Positions 1 through 9,845 of a DNA stretch of 64,000 nt are shown one piece after another (the first letter of the stretch is position 1; each line of letters begins with the position of its first letter). A program made the translations under genes and the position numbers. The DNA comes from Luteococcus sp052116585. Its GTDB lineage: Bacteria; Actinomycetota; Actinomycetes; Propionibacteriales; Propionibacteriaceae. The notes below the pieces were generated by a model that was not told the origin of the DNA, made no database searches, and saw only the letters and a list, made by a program, of their open reading frames with translations. The DNA lies in the NCBI RefSeq assembly GCF_052116585.1, contig NZ_JBQKKT010000003.1, positions 124,001 to 188,000 on the forward strand, in the 5' to 3' direction.

Positions 1-979
1 CATTGGTTGCAATACGGCCTTCATCTACATCCGTGGTGAGGTGCTGCACGTGATCCGTCGCGTCCAGCAGGCCGTGCGTGAGGCCTACTCGGCTGGTTAC
101 GCAGGCAAGAACATCCTGGGGACCGGCTTCGACCTGGACATCATCGTCCACGCCGGCGCGGGCGCCTACATCTGTGGCGAGGAGACCGCACTGCTCGACT
201 CCCTCGAGGGTCGCCGCGGTCAGCCCCGACTGCGCCCGCCCTTCCCGGCGGTCGCCGGCCTCTACGCGTCGCCCACCGTGGTCAACAATGTGGAGTCGAT
301 CAGCTCCGTGCCGAGCATCATCGAGCACGGCAAGAACTGGTTCGCCCACATGGGCACCGAGAAGAGCAATGGTTACACGCTGTACTCGGTCTCCGGCCAT
401 GTGAAGCACCCAGGCCAGTACGAGGCACCGATGGGCATCACCCTGCGCCAGCTGCTCGAGCTGAGCGGCGGCATCCGTGAGGGCCACCAGCTGAAGTTCT
501 TCACGCCGGGCGGTTCCTCCACGCCGATCTTCACCGCGGAGCAGATCGACACCCCGCTTGACTACGAAGCGGTCTCCGCTGCCGGCTCGATGCTGGGAAC
601 CAAGGCCCTGCAGTGCTTCGACGAGACCACCTCCGTGGTGCGCTCGACGCTGCGCTGGGTGGAGTTCTACAAGCACGAGTCCTGTGGCAAGTGCACCCCC
701 TGCCGCGAGGGCAACTGGTGGCTGGTGCAGACCCTGCGCAATTTCGAGCAGGGAACCGCGCAGGAGGGCGACATCGAGAAGCTGCTGAGCGTCACCGGCA
801 ACATGTCGATGAAGTCCTTCTGCACCCTCGCCGACGGCGCCGTGGCCTGTGTGCAGAGCGCCATCAAGCACTTCCGCAGCGAGTTCGAGGCCGGTTACCA
901 CACACCGGCCTGGGAACTGTTCCCCTATGAGAAGAGCGCCCTTTTCGCCGATCCGAACAAGGCGGGAGCCCACGCATGA
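1..979 (+). CDS. nuoF: NADH-quinone oxidoreductase subunit F, 3' part (5' end outside window)
   Basis: Complex I subunit that oxidises NADH with FMN and passes electrons to cluster N3. The frame is open from base 2 with no start in view; the visible 325 residues begin with a CNTAFIYIRGE stretch typical of the middle of NuoF. The GAGAYICGEETALLDSLEG segment is the FMN/NADH-binding loop. The cluster ligands are the three cysteines of SCGKCTPC and a fourth in SFCTLADGA. The C-terminus is complete. The stop overlaps the nuoG start by four bases (ATGA), so the two are translationally coupled. The gene is in an operon with nuoG-N; nuoA-E presumably lie upstream. Identity is near certain. Confidence 0.97.
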   Translation, partial: IGCNTAFIYIRGEVLHVIRRVQQAVREAYSAGYAGKNILGTGFDLDIIVHAGAGAYICGEETALLDSLEGRRGQPRLRPPFPAVAGLYASPTVVNNVESISSVPSIIEHGKNWFAHMGTEKSNGYTLYSVSGHVKHPGQYEAPMGITLRQLLELSGGIREGHQLKFFTPGGSSTPIFTAEQIDTPLDYEAVSAAGSMLGTKALQCFDETTSVVRSTLRWVEFYKHESCGKCTPCREGNWWLVQTLRNFEQGTAQEGDIEKLLSVTGNMSMKSFCTLADGAVACVQSAIKHFRSEFEAGYHTPAWELFPYEKSALFADPNKAGAHA

Positions 980-3405
980 GCGTCGACACCAACAAGACCG
1001 CACCGGTCGCCAAGCCCGACGAGGTCAGCTTCACCATTGACGGCATCGAGATGAGCGCGCCCAAGGGCACGCTCATCATCCGCGCCGCCGAGCAGGTGGG
1101 CATCGAGATCCCGCGCTTCTGCGACCATCCGCTGCTCGACCCGGCTGGCGCCTGCCGCCAGTGCATCGTCGACATTCCCGACGGTGGCAACGGTCGCCCC
1201 ATGAAGCCGTCGGCCTCCTGCACCACCACGGTGATGCCGGGCATGAAGATCAACACGGCCGCCACCAGCGAGGTCGTCGCGGATGCCCAGGAGGGCATGC
1301 TCGAATTCCTCCTGATCAACCATCCACTGGACTGCCCGATCTGTGACAAGGGCGGCGAGTGCCCGCTGCAGAACCAGGCGATGAGCCACGGCCCGGCAGA
1401 GAGCCGCTACGAAGGCGCCAAGCGCACCTTCGCCAAGCCGATCGACATCTCGAAGCTGGTGCTGCTGGACCGCGAGCGTTGCGTCCTGTGCCAGCGCTGC
1501 ACCCGCTTCAGCGCGCAGATCTCCGGTGATCCCTTCATCAACCTGCAGGAGCGCGGCGCGTTCAGCCAGATCAACACCGACGGTGAGCACGCCTACGACT
1601 CCTACTTCAGCGGCAATGTCATCCAGATCTGCCCCGTCGGTGCGCTGACCAGCGCCGACTACCGTTTCCAGAGCCGCCCCTTCGATCTGGTGAGCACGGA
1701 GACCAGCTGCGAGCACTGCGCGGCCGGTTGCGCGCTGCGCACGGACCACCGTCACTACCAGGTCAAGCGTCGGCTGGCCGGTCTGGATCCGGAGGTGAAC
1801 GAGGAGTGGAACTGCGACAAGGGTCGCTTCGCCTTCCTCTCCACCCGGGGCGATGACCGGGTGACCACCCCGCTGGTGCGCCGCGATGGTGTGCTGGTGC
1901 CGGCCAGCTGGCACGAGGCCATCGACGCGGCCGTCGCCGGCCTGCAGGCAGCGGGCCAGCAGGTGGGAGTGCTCACCGGTGGTCGACTGCTCACCGAGAC
2001 CGCCTACGCCTATGGTCGCTTCGCCCGTGCGGTCCTGGGCACCAACAATGTGGACTTCCGCTCGCGTCCGCACAGCATCGAGGAGGCCGACTTCCTGGCC
2101 GCCCGGGTCGCCGGCCGTCGTCTGGACGAATCGGTCACCTATGCGGACCTGGAGAATGCCAAGCGCGTCGTGCTGGTCTGCTTCGAGCCCGAGGACGAGA
2201 GCCCGATCGTCTTCCTGCGCCTGCGCAAGGCCTTCCGGAAGAACAAGCTCGAGGTGCTCAGCGTCGGCACGCACCTGTCGGACGGCTCCCGCAAGATGGG
2301 CGCCCGTCTGGTTCCGGCCCTTCCGGGTCTGGAGTCGCAGGCCCTGGAGCAGCTGGCCGGGCAGGTGCAGCTGGATGCCGACACGATCATCCTGGTGGGG
2401 GAGCGGGCGGCCCAGTCCGTCGGCACCCTCGGTGCGGCAAGCCGCCTGGCCGATGCCACCGGCGCCCGTCTGGCCTGGATCCCGCGTCGTGCCGGTGACA
2501 TGGGTGCGATCGACGCCGGCTGCCTGCCGAACCTGCTGCCGGGCGGACGCCCGGTGCACGATGCCACCGCGCGCGTCGACATGCAGGCCGCCTGGGGCGT
2601 GGAGCACCTGCCGAGCCAGGTGGGCCTGTCGGCCGACCAGATGATCGACGCGGTTGCCCGGGGCAGCCTGAAGGCGCTCGTCGTCTCCGGCGTGCAGCTG
2701 GCCGACCTGGCCGACCCGGCCGCGGCCCGTGCCGCGATCGAGTCCGCCGGCTTCGTCGTCAGCCTCGAGCAGCGCCTCTCCGAGGTGGCCGAGCGTGCCG
2801 ACGTGGTCTTCCCCGTCGCCCTGATCGAGGAGCAGGCCGGCAGCTTCACCAACTGGGAGCACCGCTCCCGCGAGGTGAAGGTGGTCAACCGCCAGAACAA
2901 GTCGCCGATGACCGAGATCCGCGTCCTTGCCGCCCTGGCCGACGCGATGGGCACCGACTTGGGAGTCCGCACCGCCAGTCAGGCCGCCGCGGACCTCGCC
3001 GAACTCGGCGACTGGGAAGGCGCCCGCGCCACCGTCACCGCCACCTCCCCGGCGGCCGCGCCGCAGGGAGTCCTGCTGGACACCTGGCGCCTGCTGCTGG
3101 ACGGTTCGGCCGGTGTCGACGGGGCCCAGCACCTGATGGACACCGCACCGGTCGCGGTGGCCCGGGTCTCGGCCACCACGGCTGCCACCCACGGACTTGT
3201 CCCCGGCGGCATGGTGCAGGTTCGGACGGCCCGGGGCAGCGTTGACCTGCCAGTGGTCGTCGAGTCCGAGATGGTCGACGATGTCGTGTGGCTTCCCGCC
3301 AACTCGGCGCCGGCGACCCCAGAGGCCCTGGCCGCCGGTCACGGCGCGCCGGTCAGCCTCGCTGCCAGCGCAGTTCGCTCCTCAATGGTTGGAGGTGTGG
3401 CATGA
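976..3405 (+). CDS. nuoG: NADH-quinone oxidoreductase subunit G
   Basis: Iron-sulfur subunit of the complex I NADH module, 809 residues. From the N-terminus: a plant-type 2Fe-2S domain (C49, C60, C63, C82), the His-Cys 4Fe-4S motif (H116, C120, C123, C129), a 4Fe-4S site with C169, C172, C175 and C219, and a molybdopterin-oxidoreductase-like domain from about residue 240. The last domain keeps C245, C248, C252 and C280, the ligands of the extra N7 cluster found in only some bacteria. It starts inside the nuoF stop and ends overlapping the nuoH start. No odd features. Confidence 0.97.
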   Translation: MSVDTNKTAPVAKPDEVSFTIDGIEMSAPKGTLIIRAAEQVGIEIPRFCDHPLLDPAGACRQCIVDIPDGGNGRPMKPSASCTTTVMPGMKINTAATSEVVADAQEGMLEFLLINHPLDCPICDKGGECPLQNQAMSHGPAESRYEGAKRTFAKPIDISKLVLLDRERCVLCQRCTRFSAQISGDPFINLQERGAFSQINTDGEHAYDSYFSGNVIQICPVGALTSADYRFQSRPFDLVSTETSCEHCAAGCALRTDHRHYQVKRRLAGLDPEVNEEWNCDKGRFAFLSTRGDDRVTTPLVRRDGVLVPASWHEAIDAAVAGLQAAGQQVGVLTGGRLLTETAYAYGRFARAVLGTNNVDFRSRPHSIEEADFLAARVAGRRLDESVTYADLENAKRVVLVCFEPEDESPIVFLRLRKAFRKNKLEVLSVGTHLSDGSRKMGARLVPALPGLESQALEQLAGQVQLDADTIILVGERAAQSVGTLGAASRLADATGARLAWIPRRAGDMGAIDAGCLPNLLPGGRPVHDATARVDMQAAWGVEHLPSQVGLSADQMIDAVARGSLKALVVSGVQLADLADPAAARAAIESAGFVVSLEQRLSEVAERADVVFPVALIEEQAGSFTNWEHRSREVKVVNRQNKSPMTEIRVLAALADAMGTDLGVRTASQAAADLAELGDWEGARATVTATSPAAAPQGVLLDTWRLLLDGSAGVDGAQHLMDTAPVAVARVSATTAATHGLVPGGMVQVRTARGSVDLPVVVESEMVDDVVWLPANSAPATPEALAAGHGAPVSLAASAVRSSMVGGVA

Positions 3406-4745
3406 CGCCACTCAACTCTTCGTCGATCTTCGGGCCCGACGTCTGGTGGATCGTCCTGATCAAGGTGGTCGGGGTCTTCATGCTCCAGCTGCTCTGGTGC
3501 CTGTTCAACGTGTGGTTCATGCGTCGAATCCTGGGCAAGATGCAGAACCGCAAGGGCCCGATCATGAACACCGCCTTCATCAATGGCATGGGTCAGGCGA
3601 TCGGTGACGGCATGAAGCTCCTGTTCAAGGAGACCTTCATCCCCAACAACACCGACCGGATCGTCTTCTCCCTGGCCCCGGTGATCGCCGGCATCTGTGC
3701 CTTCGCCCCGTGGGCGGTCATCCCGCTGGCCGGCGAGGTGAACATGTTCGGACACACCACGCACCTGCAGGTCACCGACATGCCCGTCGCGGTGCTGTTC
3801 ACCCTGGCCACCGGATCGATGGCCGTCTACGGCACCGTCTTCGCCGGGTGGAGCTCGGACAACTCCTACTCGCTGCTCGGCGGCCTGCGCGCGAGCGCCC
3901 AGATGATCTCCTACGAGGTGGCCATGGGCCTCTCGCTGGTCTCGGTCTTCATCCTCTCGGGCAGCATGTCCACCTCGCAGATCGTCGAGGCCCAGGCGCA
4001 GCACATGAACTTCTTCGGGGTCGACGTCCCGATCCCGAGCTGGTACGCGGTGGCGCTCTTCCCGGCCTTCTGCGTCTACTTCATCTCCATCCTCGCCGAG
4101 TCCAACACCCCGCCCTTCGACCTGTCGGAGTGCGAGCAGGAGCTGGTCTCCGGCTACTCGACGGAGTACACCGGCTTCCAGTACGGCACCTACTACCTGG
4201 CCGAGTTCATCCACATGGCCACCCTGTCCGCGCTGGCGGTGACGCTCTTCTTCGGTGGCTACCGCGCTCCGTGGCCCTTCAACATGATCGAGGGCATCGA
4301 CCAGGGCTGGTGGGGACTGCTGTGGTTCTTCCTCAAGACCCAGGTGATGATCTTCTGCCTGATCTGGTGCCGCGGCTCGCTGCCCCGCTTCCGCTATGAC
4401 CAGTTCATGGGCATCGGCTGGAAGCGCCTGATCCCGATCAGCCTGGTCTGGATCGTCTGCGTCACCCTGATGCGCGCCACCATGGGCACCAGCGGCACCG
4501 CCCGCATCGTCCTGATGGGCCTGATGGGTGCCGTCGCGCTGGGCCTGCTGGCCTGGCTGATGCTGGGCGGCACCGCCGAGGAGGAGGTCGAGGAGCCGGA
4601 GGGTGAGTTCGACGCCTTCGCCGGCGGCTACCCGGTGCCTCCGCTGCCCGGTCAGGAATTGCCGGGGACCACTCGGGTGGTCAGCGCACAGCGCGCTGCG
4701 CTCGACGACGATCTCGCGACCACCAAGAACGGAGTTGACGCCTGA
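3402..4745 (+). CDS. nuoH: NADH-quinone oxidoreductase subunit H (membrane, quinone site)
   Basis: Membrane subunit of complex I that helps form the quinone cavity and the first proton channel; 447 residues with about eight or nine hydrophobic segments. The SNTPPFDLSECEQELVSGY stretch is the conserved quinone-loop signature. I chose ATG 3402, which overlaps the nuoG stop in the pattern seen through this operon; a longer open frame upstream lies within nuoG and lacks family similarity. The C-terminal 55 residues form an acidic, then Pro/Gly-rich tail beyond the family core, probably cytoplasmic. The stop overlaps the nuoI start by one base. Confidence 0.96.
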   Translation: MTPLNSSSIFGPDVWWIVLIKVVGVFMLQLLWCLFNVWFMRRILGKMQNRKGPIMNTAFINGMGQAIGDGMKLLFKETFIPNNTDRIVFSLAPVIAGICAFAPWAVIPLAGEVNMFGHTTHLQVTDMPVAVLFTLATGSMAVYGTVFAGWSSDNSYSLLGGLRASAQMISYEVAMGLSLVSVFILSGSMSTSQIVEAQAQHMNFFGVDVPIPSWYAVALFPAFCVYFISILAESNTPPFDLSECEQELVSGYSTEYTGFQYGTYYLAEFIHMATLSALAVTLFFGGYRAPWPFNMIEGIDQGWWGLLWFFLKTQVMIFCLIWCRGSLPRFRYDQFMGIGWKRLIPISLVWIVCVTLMRATMGTSGTARIVLMGLMGAVALGLLAWLMLGGTAEEEVEEPEGEFDAFAGGYPVPPLPGQELPGTTRVVSAQRAALDDDLATTKNGVDA

Positions 4746-5305
4746 TGGGTCTCCTCGACCAGTGGGCCGGTTTCGGCATCACTTTCCGAACGATGTTCCG
4801 CAAGACCTTCACCCAGGGCTACCCCCAGAAGGGCAAGGAGAAGGTCTTCGCCCCCCGCTTCCACGGACGTCACCAGCTGAACCGCTGGCCGGACGGCCTG
4901 GAGAAGTGCGTGGGCTGCGAGCTGTGCGCGTGGGCCTGCCCGGCCGACGCGATCTACGTCGAGGGCGGTGACAACACCGAGGACGAGCGTTACAGCCCCG
5001 GTGAGCGTTACGGCCGCGTCTACCAGATCAACTATCTGCGCTGCATCTTCTGCGGCATGTGCATCGAGGCGTGCCCCACGCGTGCCCTCACCATGACCAC
5101 GGAGTTCAAGCTGGCCGATCGCAGCCGCGAGGTCCTGATCTACGAGAAGGACCGGCTGCTGGCCCCGCTGCTGACCGGCATGGAGCAGCCGCCGCACCCG
5201 CGCCGTCTGGGCGATGACGAGAAGGACTACTTCCTCGGTCTGCCGCCCACCGGGCAGCCCGATGTCCGTACCGCACCGCCGAGCACCCAGGGAGGGAACA
5301 AATGA
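4745..5305 (+). CDS. nuoI: NADH-quinone oxidoreductase subunit I (2x 4Fe-4S)
   Basis: Complex I subunit carrying clusters N6a and N6b between the NADH and quinone modules; 186 residues. Two ferredoxin motifs are intact: C55, C58, C61, C65 and C100, C103, C106, C110, each followed by the usual proline. The N-terminal amphipathic segment (about residues 1-25) fits the membrane-contact helix of this subunit. It starts at the A of the nuoH TGA stop and ends overlapping nuoJ by four bases. A second, shorter NuoI-like gene lies at 18911-19315. Confidence 0.96.
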   Translation: MGLLDQWAGFGITFRTMFRKTFTQGYPQKGKEKVFAPRFHGRHQLNRWPDGLEKCVGCELCAWACPADAIYVEGGDNTEDERYSPGERYGRVYQINYLRCIFCGMCIEACPTRALTMTTEFKLADRSREVLIYEKDRLLAPLLTGMEQPPHPRRLGDDEKDYFLGLPPTGQPDVRTAPPSTQGGNK

Positions 5306-6114
5306 TCGGCCTCGTCCCGCTCGCGACGGCCCAGGAGGTGGCCTTCTGGGTGCTCGCGCCGATCGCCGTGCTGGGTGCGCTGGGCATGGTGCTCTTCCGC
5401 AAGCCCGTGCACTCCGCGCTCTCGTTGGCCGGCATGATGATCTCGCTGGCAGGCCTGTACGCATCGTTGGATGCGCCCTTCCTGTTCGTGGTGCAGATCA
5501 TCGTCTACACCGGCGCCATCCTGATGCTCTTCCTGTTCGTGCTGATGCTGGTGGGCGTGTCCACCACCGACTCGATGGTGGAGACGATCCAGGGCCATCG
5601 CACCGCATCGCTGCTGGCCGCCCTCGGCTTCGGCGTCCTGCTGATCAGCGCGATCGGCAAGGGCATCGTCGGCATGCCGAATGGTCTGGCCGAGGCCACT
5701 GCGGAACAGGGCGGCAATGTCCCCGGTCTGGCAGCGCTGATCTTCGGTGACTACATCATCCTCTTCGAGGCCACCAGCGCCCTGCTGATCACGGCAGCGG
5801 TCGCGGCCATGGTGCTCGCCCACGGCGAGCAGCTGCGTCCGAAGGTGCGCCAGGCTGGCCAGCTGAAGAATCGTCTGCGCAGCTACGCCACCGAGGGTCG
5901 TCACCCCGGTGCGATGCCCAACCCGGGCGTCTACGCCACCAGCAATGCGGTCCAGTCGCCGGCACTGCTGCCCGACGGCACGGTTGCCGAGAACTCGGTG
6001 CCCGAGGCCATGGTCGGTCGCGGCGTGGTGGCCAATCCGGAGGAGCTGGCGGGCCCTGCCCAGAAGACCTTCCACGCCATCGAGTCCGTCAAGGCCGAGG
6101 AGGGCCGGGAATGA
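5302..6114 (+). CDS. nuoJ: NADH-quinone oxidoreductase subunit J
   Basis: Membrane subunit of complex I, 270 residues. The first five hydrophobic segments (about residues 8-180) are the conserved core, including the VQIIVYTGAILMLFLFVLML helix with its family signature. The last 85 residues are a hydrophilic tail, longer than in enterobacterial NuoJ but common in actinobacteria. ATG 5302 sits behind GGGAGG and overlaps the nuoI stop; the gene ends overlapping nuoK by four bases. Confidence 0.95.
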   Translation: MIGLVPLATAQEVAFWVLAPIAVLGALGMVLFRKPVHSALSLAGMMISLAGLYASLDAPFLFVVQIIVYTGAILMLFLFVLMLVGVSTTDSMVETIQGHRTASLLAALGFGVLLISAIGKGIVGMPNGLAEATAEQGGNVPGLAALIFGDYIILFEATSALLITAAVAAMVLAHGEQLRPKVRQAGQLKNRLRSYATEGRHPGAMPNPGVYATSNAVQSPALLPDGTVAENSVPEAMVGRGVVANPEELAGPAQKTFHAIESVKAEEGRE

Positions 6115-6410
6115 ACCCGAACTACTACCTGGTGCTGAGCGCCATCCTGTTCAGCCTGGGCGTGCTCGGCTTCCTGCTGCGCCGCAACGCCCTGGTGGCC
6201 TTCATGTCCATCGAGCTCATGCTCAATGCGGCATGCCTGGCGATGGTCAACTTCTCGCACGCCCACGGAAACCTCGACGGTCAGGTGGCCACCTTCTTCG
6301 TGATGGTGGTTGCCGCGGCCGAAGTGGTGGTGGGCCTGGCGATCATCGTCACCATTTTCCGCAGCCGACGCTCGGCCTCGGTCGACGACGCAAACCTGCT
6401 GAAGTTCTGA
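6111..6410 (+). CDS. nuoK: NADH-quinone oxidoreductase subunit K
   Basis: Small proton-channel subunit of complex I, 99 residues as in the family. There are three hydrophobic helices; acidic residues conserved for proton transfer are visible in helix 2 (SIELMLNAACL) and helix 3 (AAAEVVVGLAI). It starts inside the nuoJ stop and is followed ten bases later by nuoL. Nothing unusual. Confidence 0.95.
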   Translation: MNPNYYLVLSAILFSLGVLGFLLRRNALVAFMSIELMLNAACLAMVNFSHAHGNLDGQVATFFVMVVAAAEVVVGLAIIVTIFRSRRSASVDDANLLKF

Positions 6411-6420
6411 GGGGGCATCG

Positions 6421-8328
6421 GTGAATCTTCTCGAAATCGTCACTCCCGTCGCCGCGACCGGCATGTTCCGGTTTGCGTGGACGATGATCGCGGTGCCCGC
6501 CGCGGTGGCAGCCTTCCTGCTGCTGGCCGGCCGGGCCACCGACAAGTGGGGCCACCTGCTCGCCACGGCGGCAGCCCTCTACTCCTTCTCCATCGGCGCC
6601 TGCCTGTTCGCCGAGATGATGCTGGCCGACGAGGCCAACCGCGCCGTCTCGCAGCACCTCTGGACGCTGCTCGAGTCGGGCAACTGGAAGATCAACGTCG
6701 GTCTGCTGATCGACCAGCTCTCCATCCTGTTCGTCCTGCTGATCACCGGCGTCGGATCGCTGATCCACATCTACTCGATCGGCTACATGGCACACGACGA
6801 GCGTCGTCGCCGCTTCTTTGCCTACCTGAACCTGTTCATCGCCGCGATGCTGGTGCTGGTGCTCGGTGACAACTACCTGATCACCTTCTTCGGCTGGGAG
6901 GGTGTGGGCCTGGCCTCGTACCTGCTCATCTCCTTCTGGCAGCACCGCACCTCGGCAGCGGTCGCGGGCAAGAAGGCCTTCGTGGTCAACCGCGTCGGTG
7001 ACCTGGGCCTGATGATGGCGCTGTTCACCATGCTGGCCCAGTTCGGCAGCACGGCCTTCATCGACGTCAACGAGCAGGCCGCCGGCCTGTCGTCCACCTG
7101 GGCGACGCTGCTCGGCCTCTTCCTGCTGCTCGCCGCCTGCGGCAAGTCGGCGCAGGTGCCGCTGCAGTCCTGGCTGCTCGACGCCATGGAGGGCCCGACC
7201 CCGGTCTCGGCCCTGATCCACGCCGCCACGATGGTGACCGCTGGTGTCTACCTGGTCATCCGCAGCCACCACATCTACGACCAGACGCCCACCGCGCAGC
7301 TGGCCGTCGCGGTCGTCGGTACCGTCACCCTGCTCTTCGGCGCCTGGATCGGTACCAGCAAGGACGACATCAAGAAGGTGCTGGCCGGCTCCACCATGAG
7401 CCAGATCGGCTACATGATGCTCGCCGCCGGCCTGGGCCCGATCGGTGCGGCCTTCGCCATCTTCCACCTGGTCACCCACGGCTTCTTCAAGGCCAACATG
7501 TTCCTGGGTGCCGGTTCGGTCATGCACGGCATGAACGACGACGTGGACATGCGCCACTTCGGTGCTCTGTCCAAGGCGATGCCGATCACCTTCCTCACCT
7601 TCGCGATGGGCTACCTGGCGATCATCGGCTTCCCGTTCACCTCGGGCTTCTACTCCAAGGACCACATCATCGAGGCGGCCTTCGAGAAGTCCCCGGTCTT
7701 CGGTGGCCTCGCGCTGCTGGGCGCCCTGGTGACGGCCTTCTACATGACTCGCCTGATGATGATGACCTTCTTCGGTGACAAGCGTTGGCTCGACGGCGTG
7801 CACCCGCACGAGTCGCCCGCCACCATGACCGTCCCGCTGGTCATCCTGGCCATCCTGTCGATCGTCGCGGGCGCCGTGATGAACAACTGGATCGGTGACT
7901 GGTTGGCCCCGGCCACCGGTGCCGAGGTGCACGAGATGCAGCTGCTGCACATCACCACCATCGGCTGGATCACCATGGCCACCGTCGCGCTGGGCGTCTT
8001 CCTGGGCTGGTTCTTCTTCCGCAAGGACATCCCGGCCTACCAGCCGGCCACCGACAATGTCTTCGCCCTCGCGGGTCGCAATGACCTCTACGGCGACGCA
8101 TTCAACGAGGCCGTCTTCATGCGTCCGGGTCAGGCGCTCGTGGGTGCTGTCGACCACGCCGACCGCCACGTGGTCGACGGTGCCGTGATGGGTACCGCCA
8201 CCGCCCTGGCCGGCCTTTCCACTGCCGTCCGCAAGCTGCAGAACGGTTACGTCCGCAGCTATGCCCTCACCATGGTCGCCGGCGCGGTCCTGGTTGGGCT
8301 TGCACTGATCCTCGGCCAGCTGGCCTGA
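6421..8328 (+). CDS. nuoL: NADH-quinone oxidoreductase subunit L (antiporter-like)
   Basis: Distal proton-pumping subunit of complex I, 635 residues with about fifteen hydrophobic helices. The antiporter core shows the GWEGVGLASYLLISFW segment and the LDAMEGPTPVSALIHAATMV helix with its conserved Glu, Lys and His residues. GTG 6421 is preferred because it follows a GAGGGGG ribosome-binding site and matches the usual N-terminus. The final helix after residue 600 follows the long lateral helix region. It lies ten bases after nuoK and fourteen before nuoM. Confidence 0.95.
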   Translation: MNLLEIVTPVAATGMFRFAWTMIAVPAAVAAFLLLAGRATDKWGHLLATAAALYSFSIGACLFAEMMLADEANRAVSQHLWTLLESGNWKINVGLLIDQLSILFVLLITGVGSLIHIYSIGYMAHDERRRRFFAYLNLFIAAMLVLVLGDNYLITFFGWEGVGLASYLLISFWQHRTSAAVAGKKAFVVNRVGDLGLMMALFTMLAQFGSTAFIDVNEQAAGLSSTWATLLGLFLLLAACGKSAQVPLQSWLLDAMEGPTPVSALIHAATMVTAGVYLVIRSHHIYDQTPTAQLAVAVVGTVTLLFGAWIGTSKDDIKKVLAGSTMSQIGYMMLAAGLGPIGAAFAIFHLVTHGFFKANMFLGAGSVMHGMNDDVDMRHFGALSKAMPITFLTFAMGYLAIIGFPFTSGFYSKDHIIEAAFEKSPVFGGLALLGALVTAFYMTRLMMMTFFGDKRWLDGVHPHESPATMTVPLVILAILSIVAGAVMNNWIGDWLAPATGAEVHEMQLLHITTIGWITMATVALGVFLGWFFFRKDIPAYQPATDNVFALAGRNDLYGDAFNEAVFMRPGQALVGAVDHADRHVVDGAVMGTATALAGLSTAVRKLQNGYVRSYALTMVAGAVLVGLALILGQLA

Positions 8329-8342
8329 GGGGAGGAGAAACG

Positions 8343-9845
8343 ATGACTTTCCCCCTGCTCACCGCGCTGGCCCTGGTGCCACTGGTCGGTGGCCTGCTCC
8401 TCTTCTTCGTGAAGGGAAGTGCCGGCAAGATGCTGGGCCTGGGCGTCAGCCTGGTGACCCTGGCACTGGGGCTGGCCGCCTTCTTCAGCAGCAGTGACCT
8501 GGCGGAGACCCACGTGTGGATCTCCTCGATCGGTGCCCACTACGCGCTCGGCCTGGACGGCATGGCCAAGGCCATGGTCCTGCTGACCGTGGTCCTGGTC
8601 CCGATCGTCCTGCTGGCCGAGTGGAATGTGGACGAACAGCCCGGAACCTGGGGCGCCAGCACCTTCTTCGCGCTGGCCCTGGTCCTGGAGGGCCTGGCCC
8701 TGTTCGTCTTCATGGCCACCGACGCGCTGCTCTTCTACATCTTCTTCGAAGCCACGCTGATCCCGATGTACTTCCTGATCGGTGGCTGGGGCGGCCCGCG
8801 CCGCGCCCAGGCTGCGCTGAAGTTCCTGCTCTACTCGCTGGCCGGTGGTCTGGTGATGCTGGTCAGCATCATCGGTCTGGGTGCCCACACCGCCGCCTCG
8901 GCCAATCCGAGCTTCCTGATCGACGACCTGGCCGCCCTGAACATCGACGGCAATGTGGGCCGCTGGCTGTGGCTGGGCTTCTTCATCGCCTTCGCCATCA
9001 AGGCCCCGATGGTGCCGGTGCACACATGGCTCCCGGACACCGCCGAGCAGGCCACCCCCGGCTCCTCGACGCTGCTGGTCGGCATCCTGGACAAGATCGG
9101 CACCTTCGGCATGATCCGCTTCTGCCTGGAGATCTTCCCGGAGGCCAGCAAGTGGGCCACCCCGGTGGTGCTCGGCCTGGCCGTGCTGTCGATCTTCTAC
9201 GGCGCGCTGATGGCGATCGGCTCGAAGCACCTGCTGCGTCTGGTCAGCTACACCTCGATCAGCCACTTCGGTTTCATGGTGCTGGGCATCTTCGCCTTCA
9301 CCACGCAGTCGATGAATGGTGCGATCTTCTACATGCTCAACCACGGCTTCTCCACAGCGGCCCTCTTCCTGGTGGTGGGCTTCATCGTCCGCCGTCGTGG
9401 ATCGGCCGACATCGAGGCCTTCGGCGGCGTGCAGAAGGTGGCTCCGGTGGCTGCCGGCCTCTTCCTGGTCTCCGGCCTCTCGGCGCTGGCCCTGCCCGGC
9501 ATGTCCAGCTTCATCAGCGAGTGGATGGTCATGGCCGGTGCCTGGCAGCGCCACCCGGTGCTGACCGCGGTCTCCGCCATCGGCACCGTGCTGGCCGCCC
9601 TCTACGTGCTGCTGGCCTACCAGCGCACGATGACCGGCCCGGTCACGGAGCAGGCGGAGGAGCACTTCACCAACAATGACCTGGACCTGCGTGAGAAGGC
9701 CGTGATGGCCCCGATCATCGCACTGCTGCTGGTGCTGGGCTTCATGCCCACGCCGATGCTCAAGGTCACCGAGAACACCGTGAAGGACACCATGGCCACC
9801 GTTGGCATGACCGATCCGGCACCCGTCGTGAAGGGGGAGAAGTGA
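8343..9845 (+). CDS. nuoM: NADH-quinone oxidoreductase subunit M (antiporter-like)
   Basis: Second antiporter-like membrane subunit of complex I, 500 residues, about fourteen helices. Visible hallmarks are the FFEATLIPMYFLIGGWGG segment, whose Glu is essential in the family, and VPVHTWLPDTAEQATPGSS, the conserved channel loop. The start ATG has a strong GGAGGAG site six bases upstream. The stop overlaps the nuoN start, so nuoM and nuoN are coupled. Confidence 0.95.
   Translation: MTFPLLTALALVPLVGGLLLFFVKGSAGKMLGLGVSLVTLALGLAAFFSSSDLAETHVWISSIGAHYALGLDGMAKAMVLLTVVLVPIVLLAEWNVDEQPGTWGASTFFALALVLEGLALFVFMATDALLFYIFFEATLIPMYFLIGGWGGPRRAQAALKFLLYSLAGGLVMLVSIIGLGAHTAASANPSFLIDDLAALNIDGNVGRWLWLGFFIAFAIKAPMVPVHTWLPDTAEQATPGSSTLLVGILDKIGTFGMIRFCLEIFPEASKWATPVVLGLAVLSIFYGALMAIGSKHLLRLVSYTSISHFGFMVLGIFAFTTQSMNGAIFYMLNHGFSTAALFLVVGFIVRRRGSADIEAFGGVQKVAPVAAGLFLVSGLSALALPGMSSFISEWMVMAGAWQRHPVLTAVSAIGTVLAALYVLLAYQRTMTGPVTEQAEEHFTNNDLDLREKAVMAPIIALLLVLGFMPTPMLKVTENTVKDTMATVGMTDPAPVVKGEK

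Noticed and set aside
925..3342. An 805-codon open frame on the strand opposite nuoG
   Set aside because: It mirrors nuoG in high-GC DNA, has biased, repetitive Gly/Arg/His-rich composition and no family similarity. The plus-strand gene is certain.
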